Assembly (NCBI RefSeq): GCF_019399895.1
Contig: NW_027228788.1
Location: 785,068 to 849,067, forward strand
Reading direction: 5' to 3'
DNA from: Cardiocondyla obscurior
Lineage: Eukaryota; Arthropoda; Insecta; Hymenoptera; Formicidae
DNA length: 64,000 nucleotides
Below, piece by piece: positions 38,482 through 51,200 of the stretch (position 1 is the first letter of the stretch; every line of letters starts with the position of its first letter). The notes beneath the pieces were generated by a model. The model was not told the DNA's origin. It did no database searches and saw only the letters and a list, made by a program, of their open reading frames with translations. Both the position numbers and the translations under genes were made by a program.

Positions 38482-41018
38482 GCAACATAGCATTGTGCGC
38501 AACTAAAAATAGATGCATACGGGACAATTCCGAGCTTTCAATTTTCACCAGCAGACGAAATATGGCCGAAAAACATAAAAAAAATTTTTTTTAATTTTGC
38601 AACATAGCATTGTGCGGCATTTAAAAGATGCATACGGGTTTATTCCGAGCCTTCTATTTTCACCAGCAGACGAAATGAACAAAAAACAAAAAATTTTTTA
38701 ATTTGGCAACATAGCATTGTGCGGCAATTAAAAAAGATGAATACGGGCCTATTCCGAGCCTATTATTTTTACCAGCAGCCGAGATATGGCCAAAAACAAA
38801 AAAATATTTTAGAAATTTAGCAACATAGCATTGTGCGGCATTTAAAAAAATGCATACGGGTTTATTCCGAGCCTTCTATTTTCACCAGCAGACGAAATAT
38901 GGCCGAAAAACATAAAAACATATTTTTTAAATTTTGCAACATAGCATTGTGCGCAATTAAAAATAGATGCATACGGGACAATTCCGAGCTTTTATTTTGC
39001 ACCAGCAGACGAAATATGGCCGAAAAACATAAAAAATATTTTTAAATTTTGCAACATAGCATTGTGCGCAACTAAAAATAGATGCATACGGGACAATTCC
39101 GAGCTTTCAATTTTCACCAGCAGACGAAATATGGCCGAAAAACATAAAAAAAATTTTTTTTAATTTTGCAACATAGCATTGTGCGGCATTTAAAAAAAAT
39201 GCATACGGGTTTATTCCGAGCTTTCTATTTTCACCAGCAGACGAAATGAACAAAAAACAAAAAAAAAATTTTTTTAATTTGGTAACATAGCATTGTGCGG
39301 CAATTAAAGAAGATGAATACGGGCCTATTCCGAGCCTATTATTTTTACCAGCAGCCGAGATATGGCCAAAAACGAAAAAATATTTTTGAAATTTAGCAAC
39401 ATAGCATTGTGCGGCATTTAAAAAATGCATACGGGTTTATTCCGAGCCTTCTATTTTCACCAGCAGACGAAATATGGCCGAAAAACATAAAAACATATTT
39501 TTAGATTTTGCAACGTAGCATTGTGCGCAATTAAAAATAGATGCATACGGGACAATTCCGAGCTTTCAATTTGCACCAGCAGACGAAATATGGCCGAAAA
39601 ACATAAAAAAAATTTTTTTTAATTTTGCAACATAGCATTGTGCGGCATTTAAAAAGTATGCATACGGGTTTATTCCGAGTTTTCTATTTTCACCAGCAGA
39701 CGAAATGAACAAAAAACAAAAAAAAAATTTTTTTAATTTGGTAACATAGCATTGTGCGGCAATTAATGAAGATGAATACGGGCCTAATCCGAGCCCATTA
39801 TTTTTACCAGCAGCCGAGATATGGCCGAAAAACGAAAAAAATATTTTAGAAATTTAGCAACATAGCATTGTGCGGCATTTAAAAAAAATGCATACGGGTT
39901 TATTCCGAGCCTTCTATTTTCACCAGCAGCCGAGATATGGCCAAAAAACAAAAAAAATTTTTTGAAATTTGCAACGTAGCATTGTGCGCAACTAAAAATA
40001 GATGCATACGGCTTATCCGAGCCTTCTATTTTCACCAGCAGACGAAATGAACAAAAAACAAAAAAAAAAATTTTTTTAATTTGGTAACATAGCATTGTGC
40101 GGCAATTAAAGGAGATGAATACGGGCCTATTCCGAGCCTATTATTTTTACCAGCAGCCGAGATATGGCCAAAAAACAAAAAAAAATATTTTAGAAATTTA
40201 GCAACATAGCGTTGTGCGGCATTTAAAAAAAATGCATACGGGTTTATTCCGAGCCTTCTATTTTCACCAGCAGACGAAATATGGCCGAAAAACATAAAAA
40301 CATATTTTTAAAATTTTGCAACGTAGCATTGTGCGCAACTAAAAATAGATGCATACGGGACAATTCCGAGCTTTCAATTTGCACCAGCAGACGAAATATG
40401 GCCGAAAAACGAAAAAAAATATTTTAGAAATTTAGCAACATAGCGTTGTGCGGCATTTAAAAAAATGCATACGGGTTTATTCCGAGCCTTCTATTTTCAC
40501 CAGCAGACGAAATATGGCCGAAAAACATAAAAACATATTTTTAAAATTTTGCAAAGTAGCATCGTGCGCAACTAAAAATAGATGCATACGGGACAATTCC
40601 GAGCTTTCAATTTGCACCAGCAGACGAAATATGGCCGAAAAACATAAAAAAATTTTTTTTTAATTTTGCAACATAGCATTGTGCGGCAATTAAAGAAGAT
40701 GAATACGGGCCTAATCCGAGCCTATCATTTTTACAAGCAGCCGAGATATGGCCGAAAAACGAAAAAAAATATTTTAGAAATTTAGCAACATAGCGTTGTG
40801 CGGCATTTAAAAAAAATGCATACGGGTTTATTCCGAGCCTTCTATTTTCACCAGCAGACGAAATATGGCCGAAAAACATAAAAAAAATTTTTTTTAATTT
40901 TGCAACATAGCATTGTGCGGCAATTAAAGAAGATGAATACGGGCCTAATCCGAGCCTATTATTTTTACAAGCAGCCGAGATATGGCCGAAAAACGAAAAA
41001 AAATATTTTAGAAATTTA

Positions 41019-42986
41019 GCAACATAGCATTGTGCGCAATTAAAAATAGATGCATACGGGTTTATTCCGAGCTTTCTATTTTCACCAGCAGACGAAATAT
41101 GACCGAAAAACATAAAAACATATTTTTAAAATTTTGCAACGTTGCATCGTGCGCAACTAAAAATAGATGCATACGGGACAATTCCGAGCTTTCAATTTGC
41201 ACCAGCAGACGAAATATGGCCGAAAAACATAAAAAAATTTTTTTTTAATTTTGCAACATAGCATTGTGCGGCATTTAAAAAAGATGCAGACGGGCCTATT
41301 CGAAATTTTCTATTTTCACCAGCAGACGAAATGAACAAAAAACAAAAAAAAAATTTTTTTAATTTGGTAACATAGCATTGCGCGGCAATTAAAGGAGATG
41401 AATACGGGCCTATTCCGAGCCTATTATATTTACCAGCAGCCGAGATATGGCCAAAAAACGAAAAAATATTTTGAAATTTAGCAACATAGCATTGTGCGGC
41501 ATTTAAAAAATGCATACGGGTTTATTCCGAGCCTTCTATTTTCACCAGCAGACGAAATATGGCCGAAAAACATAAAAACATATTTTTTAGATTTTGCAAC
41601 GTAGCATTGTGCGCAATTAAAAATAGATGCATACGGGACAATTCCGAGCTTTCAATTTGCACCAGCAGACGAAATATGGCCGAAAAACAAAAAAAAATAT
41701 TTTAGAAATTTAGCAACATAGCGTTGTGCGGCATTTAAAAAAAATGCATACGGGTTTATTCCGAGCCTTCTATTTTCACCAGCAGACGAAATATGGCCGA
41801 AAAACATAAAAACATATTTTTAAAATTTTGCAACGTAGCATCGTGCGCAACTAAAAATAGATGCATACGGAACAATTCCGAGCTTTCAATTTGCACCAGC
41901 AGACGAAATATGGCCGAAAAACATAAAAAAAATTTTTTTTAATTTTGCAACATAGCATTGTGCGGCATTTAAAAAAGTTGCATACGGGCCTATTCGAGTT
42001 TTTATTTTCACCAGCAGACGAAATGAACAAAAAACAAAAAAAAAATTTTTTTAATTTGGTAACATAGCATTGTGCGGCAATTAAAGGAGATGAATACGGG
42101 CCTATTCCGAGCCTATTATTTTTACCAGCAGCCGAGATATGGCCAAAAACAAAAAAATATTTTGAAATTTAGCAACATAGCGTTGTGCGGCATTTCAAAA
42201 AAAATGCATACGGGTTTATTCCGAGCCTTCTATTTTCACCAGCAGACGAAATATGGCCGAAAAACATAAAAACATATTTTTTAGATTTTGCAACGTAGCA
42301 TTGTGCGCAATTAAAAATAGATGCATACGGGACAATTCCGAGCTTTCAATTTGCACCAGCAGACGAAATATGGCCGAAAAACGAAAAAAAATATTTTAGA
42401 AATTTAGCAACATAGCGTTGTGCGGCATTTAAAAAAAATGCATACGGGTTTATTCCGAGCCTTCTATTTTCACCAGCAGACGAAATATGGCCGAAAAACA
42501 TAAAAACATATTTTTAAAATTTTGCAAAGTAGCATCGTGCGCAACTAAAAATAGATGCATACGGAACAATTCCGAGCTTTCAATTTTGCACCAGCAGACG
42601 AAATATGGCCGAAAAACATAAAAAAATTTTTTTTAATTTTGCAACATAGCATTGTGCGGCAATTAAAAAGATGAATACGGGCCTAATCCGAGCCTATCAT
42701 TTTACCAGCAGCCGAGATATGGCCGAAAAACGAAAAAAATATTTTAGAAATTTAGCAACATAGCATTGTGCGGCATTTAAAAAAATGCATACGGGTTTAT
42801 TCCGAGCCTTCTATTTTCACCAGCAGACGAAATATGGCCGAAAAACATAAAAAAATTTTTTTTAATTTTGCAACATAGCATTGTGCGGCAATTAAAGAAG
42901 ATGAATACGGGCCTAATCCGAGCCTATTATTTTTACAAGCAGCCGAGATATGGCCGAAAAACGAAAAAAAATATTTTAGAAATTTA
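41019..42986 (+). repeat. 17-monomer super-unit, copy a (1968 bp)
   Basis: The order is A*-B-D-C, A-B-A-B-D-C, A-B-A-B-C, A2-C, where A* has a GCGCAATT front with an A core and tail. The first D carries GCAGACGGG and TCGAAATTTTC (41281-41310), and the following C carries GCATTGCGCGGC and CTATTATATTTACC, a linked set shared with 9221-9380 and 47282-47440. The last B begins GCAAAGTAGC (42524). Confidence 0.88.
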
Positions 42987-44946
42987 GCAACATAGCATTG
43001 TGCGCAATTAAAAATAGATGCATACGGGTTTATTCCGAGCTTTCTATTTTCACCAGCAGACGAAATATGGCCGAAAAACATAAAAACATATTTTTAAAAT
43101 TTTGCAACGTAGCATCGTGCGCAACTAAAAATAGATGCATACGGGACAATTCCGAGCTTTCAATTTGCACCAGCAGACGAAATATGGCCGAAAAACATAA
43201 AAAAATTTTTTTTTAATTTTGCAACATAGCATTGTGCGGCATTTAAAAAGATGCATACGGGCCTATTCCGAGTTTTCTATTTTCACCAGCAGACGAAATG
43301 AACAAAAACAAAAAAAAAATTTTTTAATTTGGTAACATAGCATTGTGCGGCAATTAAAGGAGATGAATACGGGCCTATTCCGAGCCTATTATTTTTACCA
43401 GCAGCCGAGATATGGCCAAAAACGAAAAAATATTTTGAAATTTAGCAACATAGCATTGTGCGGCATTTAAAAAAATGCATACGGGTTTATTCCGAGCCTT
43501 CTATTTTCACCAGCAGACGAAATATGGCCGAAAAACATAAAAACATATTTTTTAATTTTGCAACGTAGCATTGTGCGCAATTAAAAATAGATGCATACGG
43601 GACAATTCCGAGCTTTCAATTTGCACCAGCAGACGAAATATGGCCGAAAAACAAAAAAAAATATTTTAGAAATTTAGCAACATAGCGTTGTGCGGCATTT
43701 AAAAAAATGCATACGGGTTTATTCCGAGCCTTCTATTTTCACCAGCAGACGAAATATGGCCGAAAAACATAAAAACATATTTTTAAAATTTTGCAACGTA
43801 GCATCGTGCGCAACTAAAAATAGATGCATACGGAACAATTCCGAGCTTTCAATTTTGCACCAGCAGACGAAATATGGCCGAAAAACATAAAAAAATTTTT
43901 TTTAATTTTGCAACATAGCATTGTGCGGCATTTAAAAAGATGCATACGGGCCTATTCGAGTTTTCTATTTTCACCAGCAGACGAAATGAACAAAAAACAA
44001 AAAAATTTTTTAATTTGGTAACATAGCATTGTGCGGCAATTAAAGGAGATGAATACGGGCCTATTCCGAGCCTATTATTTTTACCAGCAGCCGAGATATG
44101 GCCAAAAACAAAAATATTTTGAAATTTAGCAACATAGCATTGTGCGGCATTTAAAAAAATGCATACGGGTTTATTCCGAGCCTTCTATTTTCACCAGCAG
44201 ACGAAATATGGCCGAAAAACATAAAAACATATTTTTAGATTTTGCAACGTAGCATTGTGCGCAATTAAAAATAGATGCATACGGGACAATTCCGAGCTTT
44301 CAATTTGCACCAGCAGACGAAATATGGCCGAAAAACGAAAAAAAATATTTTAGAAATTTAGCAACATAGCGTTGTGCGGCATTTAAAAAAAATGCATACG
44401 GGTTTATTCCGAGCCTTCTATTTTCACCAGCAGACGAAATATGGCCGAAAAACATAAAAACATATTTTTAAAATTTTGCAAAGTAGCATCGTGCGCAACT
44501 AAAAATAGATGCATACGGAACAATTCCGAGCTTTCAATTTTGCACCAGCAGACGAAATATGGCCGAAAAACATAAAAAAAATTTTTTTTAATTTTGCAAC
44601 ATAGCATTGTGCGGCAATTAAAGAAGATGAATACGGGCCTAATCCGAGCCTATCATTTTTACAAGCAGCCGAGATATGGCCGAAAAACGAAAAAAAATAT
44701 TTTAGAAATTTAGCAACATAGCGTTGTGCGGCATTTAAAAAAAATGCATACGGGTTTATTCCGAGCCTTATATTTTCACCAGCAGACGAAATATGGCCGA
44801 AAAACATAAAAAAAATTTTTTTTAATTTTGCAACATAGCATTGTGCGGTAATTAAAGAAGATGAATACGGGCCTAATCCGAGCCTATTATTTTTGCAAGC
44901 AGCCGAGATATGGCCGAAAAACGAAAAAAAATATTTTAGAAATTTA
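42987..44946 (+). repeat. 17-monomer super-unit, copy b (1960 bp)
   Basis: The same 17-monomer order directly after copy a, 8 bp shorter in total. The last B begins GCAAAGTAGC (44479), the same position in the unit as in copy a. The C before the next copy has GCGGTAATT and TTTTTGCAAGCAG near 44848-44900, private changes. Confidence 0.88.
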
Positions 44947-47018
44947 GCAACATAGCATTGTGCGGCATTTAAAAAAAATGCATACGGGTTTATTCCGAGC
45001 CTTCTATTTTCACCAGCAAACGAAATATGGCCGAAAAACATAAAAACATATTTTTTAGATTTTGCAACGTAGCATCGTGCGCAACTAAAAATAGATGCAT
45101 ACGGGACAATTCCGAGCTTTCAATTTGCACCAGCAGACGAAATATGGCCGAAAAACATAAAAAATTTTTTTAATTTTGCAACATAGCATTGTGCGGCATT
45201 TAAAAAAGATGCATACGGGCCTATTCGAGTTTTTATTTTCACCAGCAGACGAAATGAACAAAAAACAAAAAAATTTTTTAATTTGGCAACATAGCATTGT
45301 GCGGCAATTAAAGGAGATGAATACGGGCCTATTCCGAGCCTATTATTTTTACCAGCAGCCGAGATATGGCCAAAAACGAAAAAATATTTTTGAAATTTAG
45401 CAACATAGCATTGTGCGGCATTTAAAAAAATGCATACGGGTTTATTCCGAGCCTTCTATTTTCACCAGCAGACGAAATATGGCCGAAAAACATAAAAACA
45501 TATTTTTAAAATTTTGCAACGTAGCATTGTGCGCAATTAAAAATAGATGCATACGGGACAATTCCGAGCTTTCAATTTGCACCAGCAGACGAAATATGGC
45601 CGAAAAACGAAAAAAATATTTTAGAAATTTAGCAACATAGCGTTGTGCGGCATTTAAAAAAATGCATACGGGTTTATTCCGAGCCTTCTATTTTCACCAG
45701 CAGACGAAATATGGCCGAAAAACATAAAAACATATTTTTAAAATTTTGCAACGTAGCATCGTGCGCAACTAAAAATAGATGCATACGGGACAATTCCGAG
45801 CTTTCAATTTTCACCAGCAGACGAAATATGGCCGAAAAACATAAAAAAAATTTTTTTTAATTTTGCAACATAGCATTGTGCGGCATTTAAAAAGATGCAT
45901 ACGGGTTTATTCGAGCTTTTCTATTTTCACCAGCAGACGAAATGAACAAAAACAAAAAAATTTTTTAATTTGGCAACATAGCATTGTGCGGCAATTAAAG
46001 AAGATGAATACGGGCCTATTCCGAGCCTATTATATTTACCAGCAGCCGAGATATGGCCAAAAAACGAAAAAATATTTTGAAATTTAGCAACATAGCATTG
46101 TGCGGCATTTAAAAAAAATGCATACGGGTTTATTCCGAGCCTTCTATTTTCACCAGCAGACGAAATATGGCCGAAAAACAAAAAAAAATATTTTAGAAAT
46201 TTAGCAACATAGCGTTGTGCGGCATTTAAAAAAAATGCATACGGGTTTATTCCGAGCCTTCTATTTTCACCAGCAGACGAAATATGGCCGAAAAACATAA
46301 AAACATATTTTTAAAATTTTGCAAATAGCATTGTGCGCAACTAAAAATAGATGCATACGGGACAATTCCGAGCTTTCAATTTGCACCAGCAGACGAAATA
46401 TGGCCGAAAAACGAAAAAAAATATTTTAGAAATTTAGCAACATAGCGTTGTGCGGCATTTAAAAAAATGCATACGGGTTTATTCCGAGCCTTCTATTTTC
46501 ACCAGCAGACGAAATATGGCCGAAAAACATAAAAACATATTTTTAAAATTTTGCAAAGTAGCATCGTGCGCAACTAAAAATAGATGCATACGGGACAATT
46601 CCGAGCTTTCAATTTGCACCAGCAGACGAAATATGGCCGAAAAACATAAAAAAATTTTTTTTTAATTTTGCAACATAGCATTGTGCGGCAATTAAAGAAG
46701 ATGAATACGGGCCTAATCCGAGCCTATCATTTTTACAAGCAGCCGAGATATGGCCGAAAAACGAAAAAAAATATTTTAGAAATTTAGCAACATAGCGTTG
46801 TGCGGCATTTAAAAAAAATGCATACGGGTTTATTCCGAGCCTTCTATTTTCACCAGCAGACGAAATATGGCCGAAAAACATAAAAAAAATTTTTTTTAAT
46901 TTTGCAACATAGCATTGTGCGGCAATTAAAGAAGATGAATACGGGCCTAATCCGAGCCTATTATTTTGCAAGCAGCCGAGATATGGCCGAAAAACGAAAA
47001 AAATATTTTAGAAATTTA
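44947..47018 (+). repeat. 17-monomer super-unit, copy c with one extra monomer (2072 bp)
   Basis: The same order as copies a and b, but an extra A-like monomer with an AAAAAAAATATTTTAG tail is inserted near 46089-46204. Its neighbour begins with the CATAGCGTTG front. The extra length of about 104-112 bp fits one monomer gained by unequal exchange in register. The last B begins GCAAAGTAGC (46553). The first monomer has a GGCATTT front rather than the GCGCAATT of copies a and b. Confidence 0.85.
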
Positions 47019-48288
47019 GCAACATAGCATTGTGCGGCAATTAAAAAAGATGCATACGGGTTTATTCCGAGCCTTCTATTTTCACCAGCAGACGAAATAT
47101 GGCCGAAAAACATAAAAACATATTTTTAAAATTTTGCAAAGTAGCATCGTGCGCAACTAAAAATAGATGCATACGGAACAATTCCGAGCTTTCAATTTTG
47201 CACCAGCAGACGAAATATGGCCGAAAAACATAAAAAAATTTTTTTTTAATTTTGCAACATAGCATTGTGCGGCATTTAAAAAAGATGCAGACGGGCCTAT
47301 TCGAAATTTTCTATTTTCACCAGCAGACGAAATGAACAAAAAACAAAAAAAAAATTTTTTTAATTTGGTAACATAGCATTGCGCGGCAATTAAAGAAGAT
47401 GAATACGGGCCTATTCCGAGCCTATTATATTTACCAGCAGCCGAGATATGGCCAAAAAACGAAAAAAATATTTTTGAAATTTAGCAACATAGCATTGTGC
47501 GGCATTTAAAAAAATGCATACGGGTTTATTCCGAGCCTTCTATTTTCACCAGCAGACGAAATATGGCCGAAAAACATAAAAACATATTTTTAGATTTTGC
47601 AACGTAGCATTGTGCGCAATTAAAAATAGATGCATACGGGACAATTCCGAGCTTTCAATTTGCACCAGCAGACGAAATATGGCCGAAAAACGAAAAAAAA
47701 TATTTTAGAAATTTAGCAACATAGCGTTGTGCGGCATTTAAAAAAATGCATACGGGTTTATTCCGAGCCTTCTATTTTCACCAGCAGACGAAATATGGCC
47801 GAAAAACATAAAAACATATTTTTAAAATTTTGCAAAGTAGCATCGTGCGCAACTAAAAATAGATGCATACGGGACAATTCCGAGCTTTCAATTTGCACCA
47901 GCAGACGAAATATGGCCAAAAACATAAAAAAATTTTTTAATTTTGCAACATAGCATTGTGCGGCAATTAAAAGATGAATACGGGCCTAATCCGAGCCTAT
48001 CATTTTTACCAGCAGCCGAGATATGGCCGAAAAACGAAAAAAATATTTTAGAAATTTAGCAACATAGCATTGTGCGGCATTTAAAAAAATGCATACGGGT
48101 TTATTCCGAGCCTTCTATTTTCACCAGCAGACGAAATATGGCCGAAAAACATAAAAAAATTTTTTTTAATTTTGCAACATAGCATTGTGCGGCAATTAAA
48201 GAAGATGAATACGGGCCTAATCCGAGCCTATTATTTTTACCAGCAGCCGAAATATGGCCAAAAAACGAAAAAATATTTTAGAAATTTA
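47019..48288 (+). repeat. Truncated super-unit, copy d (11 monomers, 1270 bp)
   Basis: The order is A-B-D-C, A-B-A-B-C, A2-C: copy a/b with the six-monomer block A-B-A-B-D-C removed in register (about 690 bp shorter). B monomers begin GCAAAGTAGC at 47136 and 47832. The D-C pair near 47282-47440 carries the same GCAGACGGG/GCGCGGC variant set as copy a. Confidence 0.85.
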
Positions 48289-51200
48289 GCAACATAGCAT
48301 TGTGCGGCATTTAAAAAAATGCATACGGGTTTATTCCGAGCCTTCTATTTTCACCAGCAGACGAAATATGGCCGAAAAACATAAAAACATATTTTAAAAT
48401 TTTGCAACGTAGCATCGTGCGCAACTAAAAATAGATGCATACGGGACAATTCCGAGCTTTCAATTTGCACCAGCAGACGAAATATGGCCGAAAAACATAA
48501 AAAAATTTTTTTTTAATTTTGCAACATAGCATTGTGAGGCATTTAAAAAATATGCATACGGGTTTATTCCGAGCCTTCTATTTTCACCAGCAGACGAAAT
48601 ATGGCCGAAAAACATAAAAACATATTTTTAAAATTTTGCAACGTAGCATCGTGCGCAACTAAAAATAGATGCATACGGGACAATTCCGAGCTTTCAATTT
48701 GCACCAGCAGACGAAATATGGCCGAAAAACGAAAAAAAATATTTTAGAAATTTAGCAACATAGCGTTGTGCGGCATTTAAAAAAATGCATACGGGTTTAT
48801 TCCGAGCCTTCTATTTTCACCAGCAGACGAAATATGGCCGAAAAACATAAAAACATATTTTTAAAATTTTGCAACGTAGCATCGTGCGCAACTAAAAATA
48901 GATGCATACGGGACAATTCCGAGCTTTCAATTTTCACCAGCAGACGAAATATGGCCGAAAAACATAAAAAAAATTTTTTTTAATTTTGCAACATAGCATT
49001 GTGCGGCATTTAAAAAAGATGCATACGGGTTTATTCGAGCTTTTCTATTTTCACCAGCAGACGAAATGAACAAAAAACAAAAAAAAATTTTTTAATTTGG
49101 TAACATAGCATTGTGCGGCAATTAAAGGAGATGAATACGGGCCTATTCCGAGCCTATTATTTTTACCAGCAGCCGAGATATGGCCAAAAACGAAAAAATA
49201 TTTTTGAAATTTAGCAACATAGCATTGTGCGGCATTTAAAAAAAATGCATACGGGTTTATTCCGAGCCTTCTATTTTCACCAGCAAACGAAATATGGCCG
49301 AAAAACATAAAAACATATTTTTTAGATTTTGCAACGTAGCATTGTGCGCAATTAAAAATAGATGCATACGGGACAATTCCGAGCTTTCAATTTGCACCAG
49401 CAGACGAAATATGGCCGAAAAACGAAAAAAAATATTTTAGAAATTTAGCAACATAGCGTTGTGCGGCATTTAAAAAAATGCATACGGGTTTATTCCGAGC
49501 CTTCTATTTTCACCAGCAGACGAAATATGGCCGAAAAACATAAAAACATATTTTTAAAATTTTGCAAAGTAGCATCGTGCGCAACTAAAAATAGATGCAT
49601 ACGGAACAATTCCGAGCTTTCAATTTTGCACCAGCAGACGAAATATGGCCAAAAAACATAAAAAAAATTTTTTTTAATTTTGCAACATAGCATTGTGCGG
49701 CAATTAAAAAAGATGAATACGGGCCTAATCCGAGCCTATCATTTTTACAAGCAGCCGAGATATGGCCGAAAAACGAAAAAAAATATTTTAGAAATTTAGC
49801 AACATAGCGTTGTGCGGCATTTAAAAAAAATGCATACGGGTTTATTCCGAGCCTTATATTTTCACCAGCAGACGAAATATGGCCGAAAAACATAAAAAAA
49901 ATTTTTTTTAATTTTGCAACATAGCATTGTGCGGCAATTAATGAAGATGAATACGGGCCTAATCCGAGCCCATTATTTTTACCAGCAGCCGAAATATGGC
50001 CAAAAACGAAAAAAATATTTTAGAAATTTAGCAACATAGCATTGTGCGGCATTTAAAAAATGCATACGGGTTTATTCCGAGCCTTCTATTTTCACCAGCA
50101 GACGAAATATGGCCGAAAAACATAAAAACATATTTTTAAAATTTTGCAACGTAGCATCGTGCGCAACTAAAAATAGATGCATACGGGACAATTCCGAGCT
50201 TTCAATTTGCACCAGCAGACGAAATATGGCCGAAAAACGAAAAAAATATTTTAGAAATTTAGCAACATAGCGTTGTGCGGCATTTAAAAAAAATGCATAC
50301 GGGTTTATTCCGAGCCTTCTATTTTCACCAGCAGACGAAATATGGCCGAAAAACATAAAAACATATTTTTAAAATTTTGCAACGTAGCATCGTGCGCAAC
50401 TAAAAATAGATGCATACGGGACAATTCCGAGCTTTCAATTTGCACCAGCAGACGAAATATGGCCGAAAAACATAAAAAAAATTTTTTTTAATTTTGCAAC
50501 ATAGCATTGTGCGGCAATTAATGAAGATGAATACGGGCCTAATCCGAGCCCATTATTTTTACCAGCAGCCGAAATATGGCCAAAAACGAAAAAATATTTT
50601 AGAAATTTAGCAACATAGCATTGTGCGGCATTAAAAAAATGCATACGGGTTTATTCCGAGTTTCTATTTTCACCAGCAGACGAAATATGGCCAAAAACAA
50701 AAAAATTTTTTTGAAATTTTGCAACGTAGCATTGTGCGCAACTAAAAATAGATGCATACGGCTTATCCGAGCCTTCTATTTTCACCAGCAGACGAAATGA
50801 ACAAAAACAAAAAAATTTTTTAATTTGGCAACATAGCATTGTGCGGCAATTAAAGGAGATGAATACGGGCCTATTCCGAGCCTATTATTTTTACCAGCAG
50901 CCGAGATATGGCTGAAAAACGAAAAGAAATATTTTAGAAATTTAGCAACATAGCGTTGTTCGGCATTTAAAAAAAATGCATACGGGTTTATTCCGAGCCT
51001 TCTATTTTCACCAGCAGACGAAATATAGCCGAAAAACATAAAAACATATTTTTAAAATTTTGCAACGTAGCATCGTGCGCACTTAAAAATAGATGCATAC
51101 GGGACAATTCCGAGCTTTCAACTTGCACCAGCAGACGAAATATGGCCGAAAAACATAAAAAAAATTTTTTTTAATTTTGCAACATAGCATTGTGCGGCAA

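Larger units (their letters stand above)
35499..41018 (+). repeat. Mosaic of small higher-order units, centre-right
   Basis: The order read by eye is F-E-C, A-B-B-D-C, A-B-D-C, A-B-B-D-C, A-B-D-C, F-E-C, A-B-B-D-C, A-B-B-D-C, A-B-D-C, F-E-C, A-B-A-B-C, A2-C. The A-B-B-D-C pentamer, rare elsewhere, is the main unit here. Two B monomers (36987-37103 and 38366-38481) share GACAAAATATGGCTAAAA, which I see nowhere else. Confidence 0.78.

Noticed and set aside
40607..41113. 168-codon minus-strand open frame, and over a hundred other frames of 60-180 codons on both strands, as protein genes
   Set aside because: All consist of the same repeated peptide pieces and follow the monomer period. They have no independent starts or codon bias, and sister copies are broken by single-base changes in A/T runs.
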